Source of the DNA: Streptomyces rubradiris
GTDB taxonomy: Bacteria > Actinomycetota > Actinomycetes > Streptomycetales > Streptomycetaceae
NCBI RefSeq assembly: GCF_016860525.1
Contig: NZ_BNEA01000007.1
Coordinates: 124,001-188,000 of the forward strand
Reading direction: 5' to 3'
DNA: 64,000 bases
The position numbers were made by a program, and so were the translations under genes. The stretch's first letter is position 1; each line of letters begins with the position of its first letter. Positions 54,123-62,094 of the stretch are shown piece by piece. The notes beneath the pieces are model-generated. The model did not search any database and had not been told where the DNA came from. It was given only the letters and a program-made list of their open reading frames with translations.

Positions 54123-54389
54123 ATGATCATCCAGAAGATGCACGACATGGGCATCCGCAGCGAACACGCCTACATGGCCGCCTTCGCCTCCATCGGCCTG
54201 AGCGTCGCCTCCTGGGTCGGCTCCCTCAAGATGGAGCCGGGCACCGGGCTGGCCCGCGCCGACCGCTGGGGCCTCTTCGTCGGCGAATGGGCACCCACCT
54301 TCTTCGGCCTCGGCCTCGCCCTGTCCCACTACGAGCAGCAGGACGGCACCCTCACCGGCACCGTCCATCCGCTGCGCGAGGCCGGCTGA
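54123..54389 (+). CDS. Small membrane protein next to crt operon
   Basis: An 88-residue protein with two hydrophobic helices (about 17-35 and 50-68) and a polar C-terminus. It follows crtV after 76 bp that are relatively A/T-rich ('aagtgatgaataagac' type sequence), so it may have its own promoter. ACGGAG ribosome site before the ATG. Similar small proteins accompany Streptomyces carotenoid clusters. Function unknown. Confidence 0.8.
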   Translation: MIIQKMHDMGIRSEHAYMAAFASIGLSVASWVGSLKMEPGTGLARADRWGLFVGEWAPTFFGLGLALSHYEQQDGTLTGTVHPLREAG

Positions 54390-54409
54390 CCGGGGCTCGC
54401 GGACAGACT

Positions 54410-54452
54410 CCGAGGCAGGCGCACGCGGTCTGGTGACCGGCGCCTGCCTCGG
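54410..54452. terminator. Bidirectional hairpin between crt and KAS loci
   Basis: A perfect 13-bp stem (54410-54422 with 54440-54452) and 17-nt loop lie between the convergent small membrane protein gene and the KAS II gene. Confidence 0.8.
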
Positions 54453-54466
54453 AAGGGCCCGTCCCC

Positions 54467-55690
54467 TCAGGCGCGTCGGAGGAGGACGACGTTGTTGTGC
54501 CCGCCGAAACCGCAGGAGTTGCTGGCCACGGCCTCCATGCGGTGGGGGCGCGGCACCTTGGCGACGACGTCCAGGTCGATATCGGGGTCGAGCTGATCGA
54601 GGTTGGCCGTGGGCGGGACGGTCTGGTGCTCGAGGGTCAGGGCGGCCAGCACCGCCTCGATGGCGCCCGCCGCGCCGAGCGTGTGACCGGTCACCCCTTT
54701 GGTGGAGGTGACAGCGAGTGGGTGCCTGTCGAACAAGCGCGCAAGGGCGGCGCCTTCGATGCGGTCATTGATCGGGGTGCCGGTCCCGTGGGCATTGACG
54801 TGCCCGATGTCGGCGGTACCGAGGCCGGCGTCGCGGAGGGCCGCCGTGAAGGCACGCTCGATGCCGGTACCGTCGGGACGCGGAGCCGCGTAGTGGTAAC
54901 CGTCGGTGGAGGAACCGTAGCCGCTGAAATAGGCGCGGGTACGGGCTCCGCGTGCACGGGCGTCCGCCGCGCGTTCGAGGACCATCACACCGGCGCCTTC
55001 CGCGAGCACGAACCCGTCGCGGTCCACGTCGAAGGGGCGGCTGGCGCCCTGCGGATCGTGCAGGCGGCCGGAGAGAGCTCCCATCTGGGCGAAGCACGCC
55101 GAGGGGAGAGGATGGCAAGGGGCCTCGGCACCGCCGGCCAGCGCGATGTCGCAGCGGTCTGCCAGGAGGAGGTCGCGGGCGGTGCCGAGAGCGGTCGCCC
55201 CCGACGCACAGGCGGTGGTGACGGCCATGCTGGGGCCGTGGGCGCCCAGTGCGATGCAGATCTCCGCCGGTGCCGCGTTGGTGGTGGTACGGGGCACCAG
55301 GAGCGGTGACAGGCTGTGGTAGGCGCCGTCCATGAGTTTGCGGACTGCCGGGACGACGAGGTCCTTGCTGTCGTAGCCGACGCCGATGACCACCGCGACC
55401 CGGGCTCCGTCCCAGGTCGCCGGGTCCAGCCCGGCGTTGCGCACCGCCTCGTGAGCGGCGATCAGGGCCAGGTGGGTGAACCGGTCCATCCGCCACACCT
55501 GGGGCCCGATCAATGCCTGGGCGTCGAACGGGGGCACCCGGCAACTGAGCGGGATGGGGACGTCGCCCAGAGCCGGATCGATCGCGGCCGTGGGAGTTCC
55601 GGCGCACACCGTGCGCCACGTGCTGTCCGCGTCGGTTCCGGCCGGCGTGACCAGGCCGATGCCGGTGACGGCGATGTCACGGGTGGTCAT
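54467..55690 (-). CDS. Beta-ketoacyl-ACP synthase II (FabF-like)
   Basis: A 407-residue KAS II with the complete C-H-K-H set: C161 ('TTACASGATALG'), H301 ('NAHGTGTPIND'), K331 and H336 ('TKGVTGHTLGAAG'). It elongates acyl-ACP chains. It is the third gene of a KAS III-ACP-KAS II unit that duplicates primary fatty acid synthesis functions, so it is probably dedicated to a secondary lipid-like product. The ATG overlaps the ACP stop (ATGA). It lacks a chain-length-factor partner, so classic aromatic type II polyketide synthesis is unlikely. Confidence 0.92.
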   Translation of the reverse strand: MTTRDIAVTGIGLVTPAGTDADSTWRTVCAGTPTAAIDPALGDVPIPLSCRVPPFDAQALIGPQVWRMDRFTHLALIAAHEAVRNAGLDPATWDGARVAVVIGVGYDSKDLVVPAVRKLMDGAYHSLSPLLVPRTTTNAAPAEICIALGAHGPSMAVTTACASGATALGTARDLLLADRCDIALAGGAEAPCHPLPSACFAQMGALSGRLHDPQGASRPFDVDRDGFVLAEGAGVMVLERAADARARGARTRAYFSGYGSSTDGYHYAAPRPDGTGIERAFTAALRDAGLGTADIGHVNAHGTGTPINDRIEGAALARLFDRHPLAVTSTKGVTGHTLGAAGAIEAVLAALTLEHQTVPPTANLDQLDPDIDLDVVAKVPRPHRMEAVASNSCGFGGHNNVVLLRRA

Positions 55691-55956
55691 GCCAGGACTT
55701 CGGCCGCGCGGGCGGAAGGCTGCGCTTCGTCGATGATGGCCACGGTCTCGGCGAGCGTGAGCTGGAGGGACTTGAGGTTTTCGTGACCCGTGGGGACGGT
55801 CATGCCCAACTCGTCCTGGAGCACGCAGAGCAGTTCGACGACAGCGAGCGAGTCCAGGCCCAGGTCCTCCAAGGTCGAATCGGCGCGGACCGTGTCGGCG
55901 GGGATGTTGAAGTGGCTGGTCAGCGCGGTTTTCACGGTGTCGTAGGTAGAGGTCAT
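55687..55956 (-). CDS. Acyl carrier protein
   Basis: An 89-residue acidic four-helix carrier protein with the phosphopantetheine serine S36 in 'LEDLGLDSLAVVELLC'. The start at 55956 (MTSTYDTVKT) gives normal ACP length and has AAGGATCTCGCG-type purines upstream. It is the dedicated carrier for the flanking KAS II and KAS III genes, overlapping the former and 31 nt from the latter. Confidence 0.93.
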   Translation of the reverse strand: MTSTYDTVKTALTSHFNIPADTVRADSTLEDLGLDSLAVVELLCVLQDELGMTVPTGHENLKSLQLTLAETVAIIDEAQPSARAAEVLA

Positions 55957-55987
55957 CGCGAGATCCTTCGGCGTGGAGGGCGGGCTT

Positions 55988-57031
55988 TCACAGGCGGAGC
56001 GCCAGGAGGCCGGCACTGCTGCCGGCGGCGAGGCCGATGAGGGCGACGAGGTCGCCGGGGTGGGCCTTGCCGGTCTCGATGGCGCGGGTCAGCTGGAGGG
56101 GCAGGGAGGCGGAGGCGACGTTTCCGTGCCGGGGGAGGGTGACGATCAGTTTGTCGCGGGGGACGCCGATCTCCGGTCCGCAGAGTTCGTCCAGGTCGGC
56201 GAGGGCGACTTGGTGAACACCGATGAACGCGAAGTCATCGAAGCCGAGACCGAGTTCGCCCAGCGCGCGATGCAGATGGTCACGCCCGAGGGCCCGCAGG
56301 CTCTCGCGCATGCGCATGCTGTCCATGCGGAAGAAGGCAGGCGCCTCCGGTCCCGATCGTCTGCGCAACGAGGCGATGCCGCCGTGCGGGACGGTGGCCG
56401 AGGGCCAGGCCGCGGAGTCGGCGGCGAAGCGGCAGCCGAGGATGCCCCGGGGCGGCTGGTCCCCGGGAGTCTCGTCCGCTGTCAGCAGGAGAGCGGCGCC
56501 GGCGTCGGAGAATCCGTAGGCCGGCAGCGATCGGGCGAACGCGGAGCCGTCGGGGACCCGGAGCCGGGCGGAGACCGAGGGGGCCTCCCCGCAGGTGATC
56601 AGGACGGTGCGGTAGCACCCGGACGCGATCAGGGCCTGGGTGATCTCCAGGGCGTTGAGGACACTGTTGCAGGCGTTCTTCACGTCGAACACCGGGCAGG
56701 ACAGCGAGAGTTTGGCGGCCACGATGTGCGACGTGGCCGGCTCGATCATGTCCTGGCTGGCCGCGGCGAAGATCATCAGGTCGATCTCGGCGGGCTGGAC
56801 TCCGCTGTCGGCCAGGAGCTTGCGCGCGGCGCTCACCGCGAGGTCGGACGCCTGCTCGTCGTCGTCGCTGAGGTGTACGCCCTGAACCCCGGTCAGTTGG
56901 GTGATCAGCCCAGGGGGCGGGACGAAGCCGTCGCTGGCGGCCGCGATCTGGGCTTCCCTTTCCTCCATGCTTACCCAGCGCTCGGGCAGATGGACGGCAG
57001 CCCCTGCCAGGTGGGCTCGAACGTTACTCAT
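55988..57031 (-). CDS. Beta-ketoacyl-ACP synthase III (FabH-like)
   Basis: A 347-residue KAS III-fold thiolase with C121 ('VKNACNSVLNALEI'), H273 ('FIGVHQVALADL') and N304 ('HGNVASASLPL'). The triad is complete, but the usual 'HQAN' motif is replaced by 'HQVA' and the N-terminal arginine-rich CoA loop is atypical. It should start chains from an acyl-CoA and the adjacent ACP. OleA-like head-to-head condensation is an alternative. ATG start. It diverges from the MMPL transporter gene across 134 bp. Confidence 0.88.
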   Translation of the reverse strand: MSNVRAHLAGAAVHLPERWVSMEEREAQIAAASDGFVPPPGLITQLTGVQGVHLSDDDEQASDLAVSAARKLLADSGVQPAEIDLMIFAAASQDMIEPATSHIVAAKLSLSCPVFDVKNACNSVLNALEITQALIASGCYRTVLITCGEAPSVSARLRVPDGSAFARSLPAYGFSDAGAALLLTADETPGDQPPRGILGCRFAADSAAWPSATVPHGGIASLRRRSGPEAPAFFRMDSMRMRESLRALGRDHLHRALGELGLGFDDFAFIGVHQVALADLDELCGPEIGVPRDKLIVTLPRHGNVASASLPLQLTRAIETGKAHPGDLVALIGLAAGSSAGLLALRL

Positions 57032-57165
57032 GTGACCACAATGGGCCGATAGAGACGCCTTTATTCTGTTGATGCGTCATTAGTGTTGATACATGACCGT
57101 TTTGGTGGTGCGGTGGTCGCCCAACGGGGTGGCAGCATGTTGCCGCCTTCCGTCCGTGGCTACAC
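57032..57165. promoter_or_regulatory. KAS III-MMPL divergent promoter region
   Basis: A 134-bp gap with an unusually A/T-rich core (57050-57110). A TGTTGAT heptamer occurs at 57067-57073 and again at 57084-57090, 17 bp apart. The position and composition fit overlapping divergent promoters. The repeat may be a regulator site. Confidence 0.5.
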
Positions 57166-59460
57166 ATGAGCCCCGACAAGGTGACGATGCCTGCCTGGCG
57201 AAGGGCGGTCGCGATGGTGCGTGGATCCCGTGGCTCCAGGCAGTGGGTGGTCTTGGCGATGGCCGCGGGGCTGGCGGCGGTGTGCGCCTGGTTCGGTGTC
57301 TCGGCGCACGCGCGGCTGTCTCCCGGAGGCATCGTGCCGACCACGACCGAGGCGGCCCGCGCGGACCGGGCCCTGCAGCGGGGATTCAGCGCCACCCCGC
57401 CCCAACTCGTGCTCGTCGCCCGCGTAACGGGCGCCCGGACCGTGGCGGACCCTGGCGCGGCGGCCGAGGCGGAACGGCTGGCACAGCGCCTGTCGGCCGA
57501 TCGCTCGGTCTCACAAGTGATCTCCTACTGGCGCACCGGGGCACCGTCGCTCCGTGCGGCCGACGGACGCAGCGCCCTTGTGCTGGTACGGCTTCGAGGG
57601 GGCGAGCAGGAGACGACCCGGACGGCCGAGCGGCTGTTGCCGCGGCTGGCCGGGCACCACGGCCCGCTGGACGTCGCGGTCACCGGCGAGGCGGCCTCAC
57701 GCGCCGAGGCGCTGCGCACCGCGCGCGAGGACCAGGTGCGCGCGGAACTGCTGGCCCTGCCGCTGACCGCGCTGCTGCTGGTCGTGGTGTTCGGGTCGGT
57801 GGTGGCGGCTCTGCTGCCGGTGGCCGTGGGTGTGCTGGCGGTGCTGGGCACCACGGCCGTGCTGCGGCTGCTCACCTCCTTCACCGAGGTGGCGGTGAGT
57901 GCCGCCAACGTCTCCTCCGCGCTCGGTTTCGCCCTCGCCGTCGACTACAGCCTCTTCCTGCTCGCCCGCTACCGGGAGGAGAAAGCCGCCACCGGCACCG
58001 AGGAAGCCCTTCGTACGACACTGCGCACCGCAGGCCGGGCGGTAGCGTTCTCCGCGGGGACCGTCATCCTCTCTCTGGCCGCGCTGCTGGTCTTCCCTCA
58101 CACCATCCTGCGCTCGGTCGCCTATGGCGGTATGGCGGTCACCGCCTTCGCGGCCGTCGGCAGCCTGGTCGTGCTGCCGGCTCTCCTCGTGGTGCTGGGA
58201 GACCGCATCGACCGGTTCGGCATCCGTCCCCGCCGGCACCGCGCCCGCCGGCTCGCCGGGCACCGGGCGGAGGCACTGGGACGGTGGGGGCGAACGGCCC
58301 GCGCCGCCATGCGACGCCCGGGTCTGGTGACCGTCACCCTCACCGCCGCGCTGCTGCTGCTCGCCGCCCCCTTCACGCGCGTGCAGATCAGCCTGTTCGA
58401 CGACCGGGTCGCGCCCGCGTCCTCCACCGTCGCCGAGGCCGGCGCGCTGCTGCGCGAGGGCTATCAGCTCAACGCCGTCATCGCGCCGACGACCATTGTC
58501 CTGCCGCGCTTCGACCTGCGACGGCAAGCCGCGGCCCTCGATGCCTACGCCCGGCGTGTCGCCCTTCAGGCGGGCGTGGACAAGGTGGAGACGGCGACGG
58601 GAACGTACACCGCGGACGGACACAAGAGGCCACCGGACGCCACCGCCTCGGCCTTCGCTTCCTCCCGCGGCGTGTGGCTGTCGGTGGCCACCTCCGGCGA
58701 GCCCTACTCCAGCGCCAACCGCGATCTCGCCCGGACCCTGCGCGAGCTTCCCGCTCCCGCCCCCGTCCTCGTCGGCGGCCCCGGAGCCGTCCTGAACGAC
58801 GTGCGGCAAGCGCTGTTCACACGCCTGCCGCTGTGCCTGTTCCTGGCGGGCGCCGCGCTGTTCGCCCTCACCCTGGCGCTGACCCGGAGACCGGTCATGG
58901 CCCTCACGGCACTGCTGCTCAACGCGCTGAGCCTGGCGGCCAGTTTCGGCGCCCTGGTCTTCGTCTTCCAGGAAGGACACCTGGCCGGCCTGCTGGGTGG
59001 CTTCCCCGTCACCGGCACCACCGACGCGCTCACGCCCGTACTCGTCTTCGGCATCGCGTTCGGGCTGTCCATGGACTACGAGATCCTCCTGCTCGCGCGT
59101 ATCTGCGAGGAATACCGGCACACCGCCCCCGACGGCGCCGCCGCCATCGTCCGCGGACTGGACCGCACCGCGCGGCTGTTCACCTGGGCCGCCCTCACGC
59201 TGGCCGTCGTCATGGCCGCCCTGGCCGCCTCGGAACTGATCCTGCTGAAGATCATCGGCGTCGGCCTCGCGCTCGCGGTCGTACTCGACGCCACCGTCGT
59301 CCGCGGCCTGCTCGCCCCCGCCGTACTGACCCTGGCCGGACGCGCCACATGGTGGAGTCCGTGGCCCCGCCGCAAGTCCCCCGCCCCGCCCCCTGCCGCA
59401 AGCCCGGCCCTCGCTCCGGCAGGGCTGACGGGCGCCGAGCACCCCAGGAGTGATCGCTGA
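57166..59460 (+). CDS. MMPL/RND-type transporter
   Basis: A 764-residue MMPL protein with two homologous halves, each an extracytoplasmic loop followed by a cluster of five or six membrane helices. TM1 is near 27-47. 'FALAVDYSLFLLARYREE' (about 260-277) and 'FGLSMDYEILLLARICEEYR' (about 630-650) are the paired motifs carrying the proton-relay acidic residues. Such proteins export lipids and lipid-like secondary metabolites. It probably exports the product of the flanking KAS/ACP/oxygenase genes. The stop overlaps the oxygenase start by 1 nt (TGATG). Confidence 0.92.
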   Translation: MSPDKVTMPAWRRAVAMVRGSRGSRQWVVLAMAAGLAAVCAWFGVSAHARLSPGGIVPTTTEAARADRALQRGFSATPPQLVLVARVTGARTVADPGAAAEAERLAQRLSADRSVSQVISYWRTGAPSLRAADGRSALVLVRLRGGEQETTRTAERLLPRLAGHHGPLDVAVTGEAASRAEALRTAREDQVRAELLALPLTALLLVVVFGSVVAALLPVAVGVLAVLGTTAVLRLLTSFTEVAVSAANVSSALGFALAVDYSLFLLARYREEKAATGTEEALRTTLRTAGRAVAFSAGTVILSLAALLVFPHTILRSVAYGGMAVTAFAAVGSLVVLPALLVVLGDRIDRFGIRPRRHRARRLAGHRAEALGRWGRTARAAMRRPGLVTVTLTAALLLLAAPFTRVQISLFDDRVAPASSTVAEAGALLREGYQLNAVIAPTTIVLPRFDLRRQAAALDAYARRVALQAGVDKVETATGTYTADGHKRPPDATASAFASSRGVWLSVATSGEPYSSANRDLARTLRELPAPAPVLVGGPGAVLNDVRQALFTRLPLCLFLAGAALFALTLALTRRPVMALTALLLNALSLAASFGALVFVFQEGHLAGLLGGFPVTGTTDALTPVLVFGIAFGLSMDYEILLLARICEEYRHTAPDGAAAIVRGLDRTARLFTWAALTLAVVMAALAASELILLKIIGVGLALAVVLDATVVRGLLAPAVLTLAGRATWWSPWPRRKSPAPPPAASPALAPAGLTGAEHPRSDR

Positions 59461-60365
59461 TGACCCACCAGGCCCCGCCCTCTTCCCGGACCCCCGACGC
59501 CGTCGCCCGGCGGCTCCTGACCGCCACCGCGGCCCGCTCCTACGATCCCGGCACCGAGATCGACTGGGACGCACCCCTGCCGGCCGACACCTGGTTCTGG
59601 CCGCCCGAGCGCCTCACCCTCTACGGCACCCCGCTGTGGGAACGCATGAACCACCGCCAGCGCGTCGAGCTCTCCCGCCACGAGGCGGCACACCTGGCCG
59701 AGCTGGGCCACTGGTTCGAACTGGCCATCATCCGCATGTTCTCCCGGTACCTGATGTCCCAAGGCGGCCTGGACGCCCGCGCCTTCTACGCCCTGACCGA
59801 GATGGCCGACGAGACCCGGCACATCACCATGTTCGGGCGGCTGCTGAACAGACTCGACCGCCCCTACCACGGTGTCCCCGCCCGGGTCCGGTACCCCTTC
59901 CCGCTGGTCGACCCGCTCTTCCAGGGCATCACGACCTTCGCCAGCGCCCTGGTCATCGAAGAGGTGCTCGACAGACTCCAACGCGAGGTCGCCCAGGACG
60001 AACGCGTCCAGCCCCTGCTCCGGGCGGTGTGCCGACTGCACGTCAGCGAAGAGGCCCGGCACGTCAGCTTCGCCCGCGCCGAGCTGCGCGAAGCGGTCCG
60101 CCTCGCTTCCCGCGGTCACCTGGCCCGCCACCGGGTCCTGACCGCTCTGGTCGCCTACTACACCGTGCCGCCGCTCCTGCGTCCCGACCGCTACGGCGAC
60201 GTGGGGCTGCCCGTCAAGGAAGCCCGGCGCCAGGCACTCCACAACCCGCACCACCGCGAGACCATGCGCTGGTCCGGCGAGAAACTGCTCGCCTTCCTCA
60301 CCGAGGTGGACCTGATCAGGCCCGCTCAGCACCATCTCTGGCGCCGAGCGGGCCTGATGGCCTGA
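59460..60365 (+). CDS. AurF-like non-haem diiron oxygenase
   Basis: A 301-residue helical protein with two copies of the E-(x~30)-E/D-E-x-x-H diiron pattern: E81/E87 and E118-x-x-H121 ('MADETRHITMF'), then E167 and E198-x-x-H201 ('SEEARHVSFAR'). This places it with AurF-type N-oxygenases and related diiron hydroxylases. AurF oxidises aminoarenes to nitroarenes, but the family also acts on ACP-bound or aliphatic substrates, and no aminoarene genes are present. Translationally coupled to the MMPL gene. Only 3 nt separate its stop from the end of the convergent SDR gene. Confidence 0.87.
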   Translation: MTHQAPPSSRTPDAVARRLLTATAARSYDPGTEIDWDAPLPADTWFWPPERLTLYGTPLWERMNHRQRVELSRHEAAHLAELGHWFELAIIRMFSRYLMSQGGLDARAFYALTEMADETRHITMFGRLLNRLDRPYHGVPARVRYPFPLVDPLFQGITTFASALVIEEVLDRLQREVAQDERVQPLLRAVCRLHVSEEARHVSFARAELREAVRLASRGHLARHRVLTALVAYYTVPPLLRPDRYGDVGLPVKEARRQALHNPHHRETMRWSGEKLLAFLTEVDLIRPAQHHLWRRAGLMA

Positions 60366-60368
60366 CCC

Positions 60369-61262
60369 TCACCAAGGAGTGCACCAGCGCCGGGCCGCGT
60401 ACGCGACCAGCGGATGCGCCTCGGCGCCCATCGCCGCCCGCTTGACGTGGTCCTTGACCCGTACCGGCGCCAACGCGTCGGCGACCGGCCCCAGTCTCGC
60501 CTGCCGGCCGACGACATACCTGGGGCGCGGCCGGGCGGCGAAGAGTGCCTGGCACACGGCCGACGCCACGGCTTCCGAGCCCGGCAGACGGGTGGCGGAC
60601 TCCCTGAGCCCCGCCTCCGCCACCCGGTACATGTCACCGAACACCGTCTGCCCGCGGGCCGCCAGTGCCGCCAGAGCGTCAGCCGCGCGGTTCTGGATCG
60701 CGCTCGCGTAGGCGCCCGCCTCGACGACGACCACCTGGACGCCGCCGGGCCCCGCCTCCATCCTCAGCGCGTCGTTCAAGGCTCCCAACGCCGATTTGCC
60801 GGCGCAGTACCATCCCATCGCAGGCGCCGTGACACGGCCCGCGAGGGAAGAGACGTTGACGATGCGCCCGTCGCCGCGCTTCCGCATGCCGGGCAGCACC
60901 AAGCGGGCCATCCGCGCCGCGCCCACCACATTGACCTCCAGCAGATGCCGCGCGGCCACGTCGTCGATGTCCTCCACCGCGCCCGCCAGCGGGATGCCGG
61001 CGTTGTTCACCAGCGCCCAGGGGCCGCCCTCGGTCGCCTCCGCGACCTGTGCGCACGCGTCACGGCAGGAGTCGGCGTCGGCGACGTCCAGCAGGACCGT
61101 CCGCAACGTCACGTCCCGTTCGGCTGCCTCGGCCCGGAGCTTCTCGGCCTTCTCCTCGTCCCGCGCTGTCGCGAAGACCTCGAATCCCGCCTTCGCCAGC
61201 TTCAGCGCGGCCCCCCGGCCCACGCCACTCGTCGCGCCCGTGACCAATACACTTCGACGCAT
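60369..61262 (-). CDS. Short-chain dehydrogenase/reductase
   Basis: A 297-residue classical SDR. The NAD(P) motif 'GATSGVGRGAAL' is at 9-20, 'NNAG' at 86-89, and the catalytic triad is S139 ('VSSLAG'), Y152 and K156 ('WYCAGKSALG'). The C-terminal 60 residues are basic. It may serve as the ketoreductase or a tailoring dehydrogenase for the neighbouring KAS/ACP system, which has none of its own. ATG with a perfect AGGAGGT upstream. Confidence 0.88.
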   Translation of the reverse strand: MRRSVLVTGATSGVGRGAALKLAKAGFEVFATARDEEKAEKLRAEAAERDVTLRTVLLDVADADSCRDACAQVAEATEGGPWALVNNAGIPLAGAVEDIDDVAARHLLEVNVVGAARMARLVLPGMRKRGDGRIVNVSSLAGRVTAPAMGWYCAGKSALGALNDALRMEAGPGGVQVVVVEAGAYASAIQNRAADALAALAARGQTVFGDMYRVAEAGLRESATRLPGSEAVASAVCQALFAARPRPRYVVGRQARLGPVADALAPVRVKDHVKRAAMGAEAHPLVAYAARRWCTPW

Positions 61263-61472
61263 TACGCACCTCCTGGAGGACTACGGTCTGCGAACACGAT
61301 GCGCCACCCGTCCGCGGTCCGACGTGGAAGAGCCCGGCGTGTCCGACAGCCGCCCGCCCGGTTCAGCCGTTCACCTCGAACCCGGGGCCGCACAGGGGAC
61401 GGAGGCCGCGTCGGATGCGCTGCGTGACAGGGATCTGCCCACACAGGACGCTCCGTTTCGGACAATGAGCGT

Positions 61473-61979
61473 ATGGATATTCGATCCCCTCGTGTGAGCG
61501 AGCTGCCCGTTCTCCAGGACATCGAGAGGGCCGCCGGTCAGCGGTACCACGACATAGGCATGCCGGAGATCGCCGAGGACGAGCCGCTGCCGCTGGACGC
61601 GCTCGCCCGGTACCAGCGTGACGGGAGGGCCTGGGTGGCGGTCGACGCGGCCGGCGTCCCGGTCGGCTACCTGATCGCCGACCTCGTCGACGGCAGTTTC
61701 CATGTCGAGCAGGTCTCGGTGCATCCGGGCAGTGCGCGGCGCGGGGTGGGCAGGTCCCTGCTGGAGCATCTGGCCGGCCATGCCAGGAGCCGGCAGGCGC
61801 CCGCCCTGACCCTCACCACGTTCGCCGACGTCCCGTGGAACGCCTCCTACTACACGCGCTGCGGCTTCCGGGTCCTGGCCGACAGCATGCTCACGCCTGG
61901 TCTGCGGGAGATCCGTGAGCGGGAGGCGGCCCACGGCCTGGACCGGTGGCCGCGCGTGTGCATGCGCAGGGATCTGTGA
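61473..61979 (+). CDS. GNAT family N-acetyltransferase
   Basis: A 168-residue GNAT protein with the acetyl-CoA loop 'VHPGSARRGVGRSLLEHL' near 82-99, preceded by strand 'FHVEQVSV', and 'NASYYTRCGFRV' as motif B. It acetylates an amine of unknown identity. Single-gene unit with no strong ribosome site. It may be read from a short leader. About 210 bp without a gene precede it. Confidence 0.9.
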   Translation: MDIRSPRVSELPVLQDIERAAGQRYHDIGMPEIAEDEPLPLDALARYQRDGRAWVAVDAAGVPVGYLIADLVDGSFHVEQVSVHPGSARRGVGRSLLEHLAGHARSRQAPALTLTTFADVPWNASYYTRCGFRVLADSMLTPGLREIREREAAHGLDRWPRVCMRRDL

Positions 61980-62094
61980 CGCCGTGGGCGGTCACCGCGG
62001 GCAGGGCGCGCTCGCACTCCATCCACCGCGTCTCCGTCCACCGCACCGCCCCGGCGTCACCGCACCGCCCGTGAACCGCTGAAGCCGACCAGGG

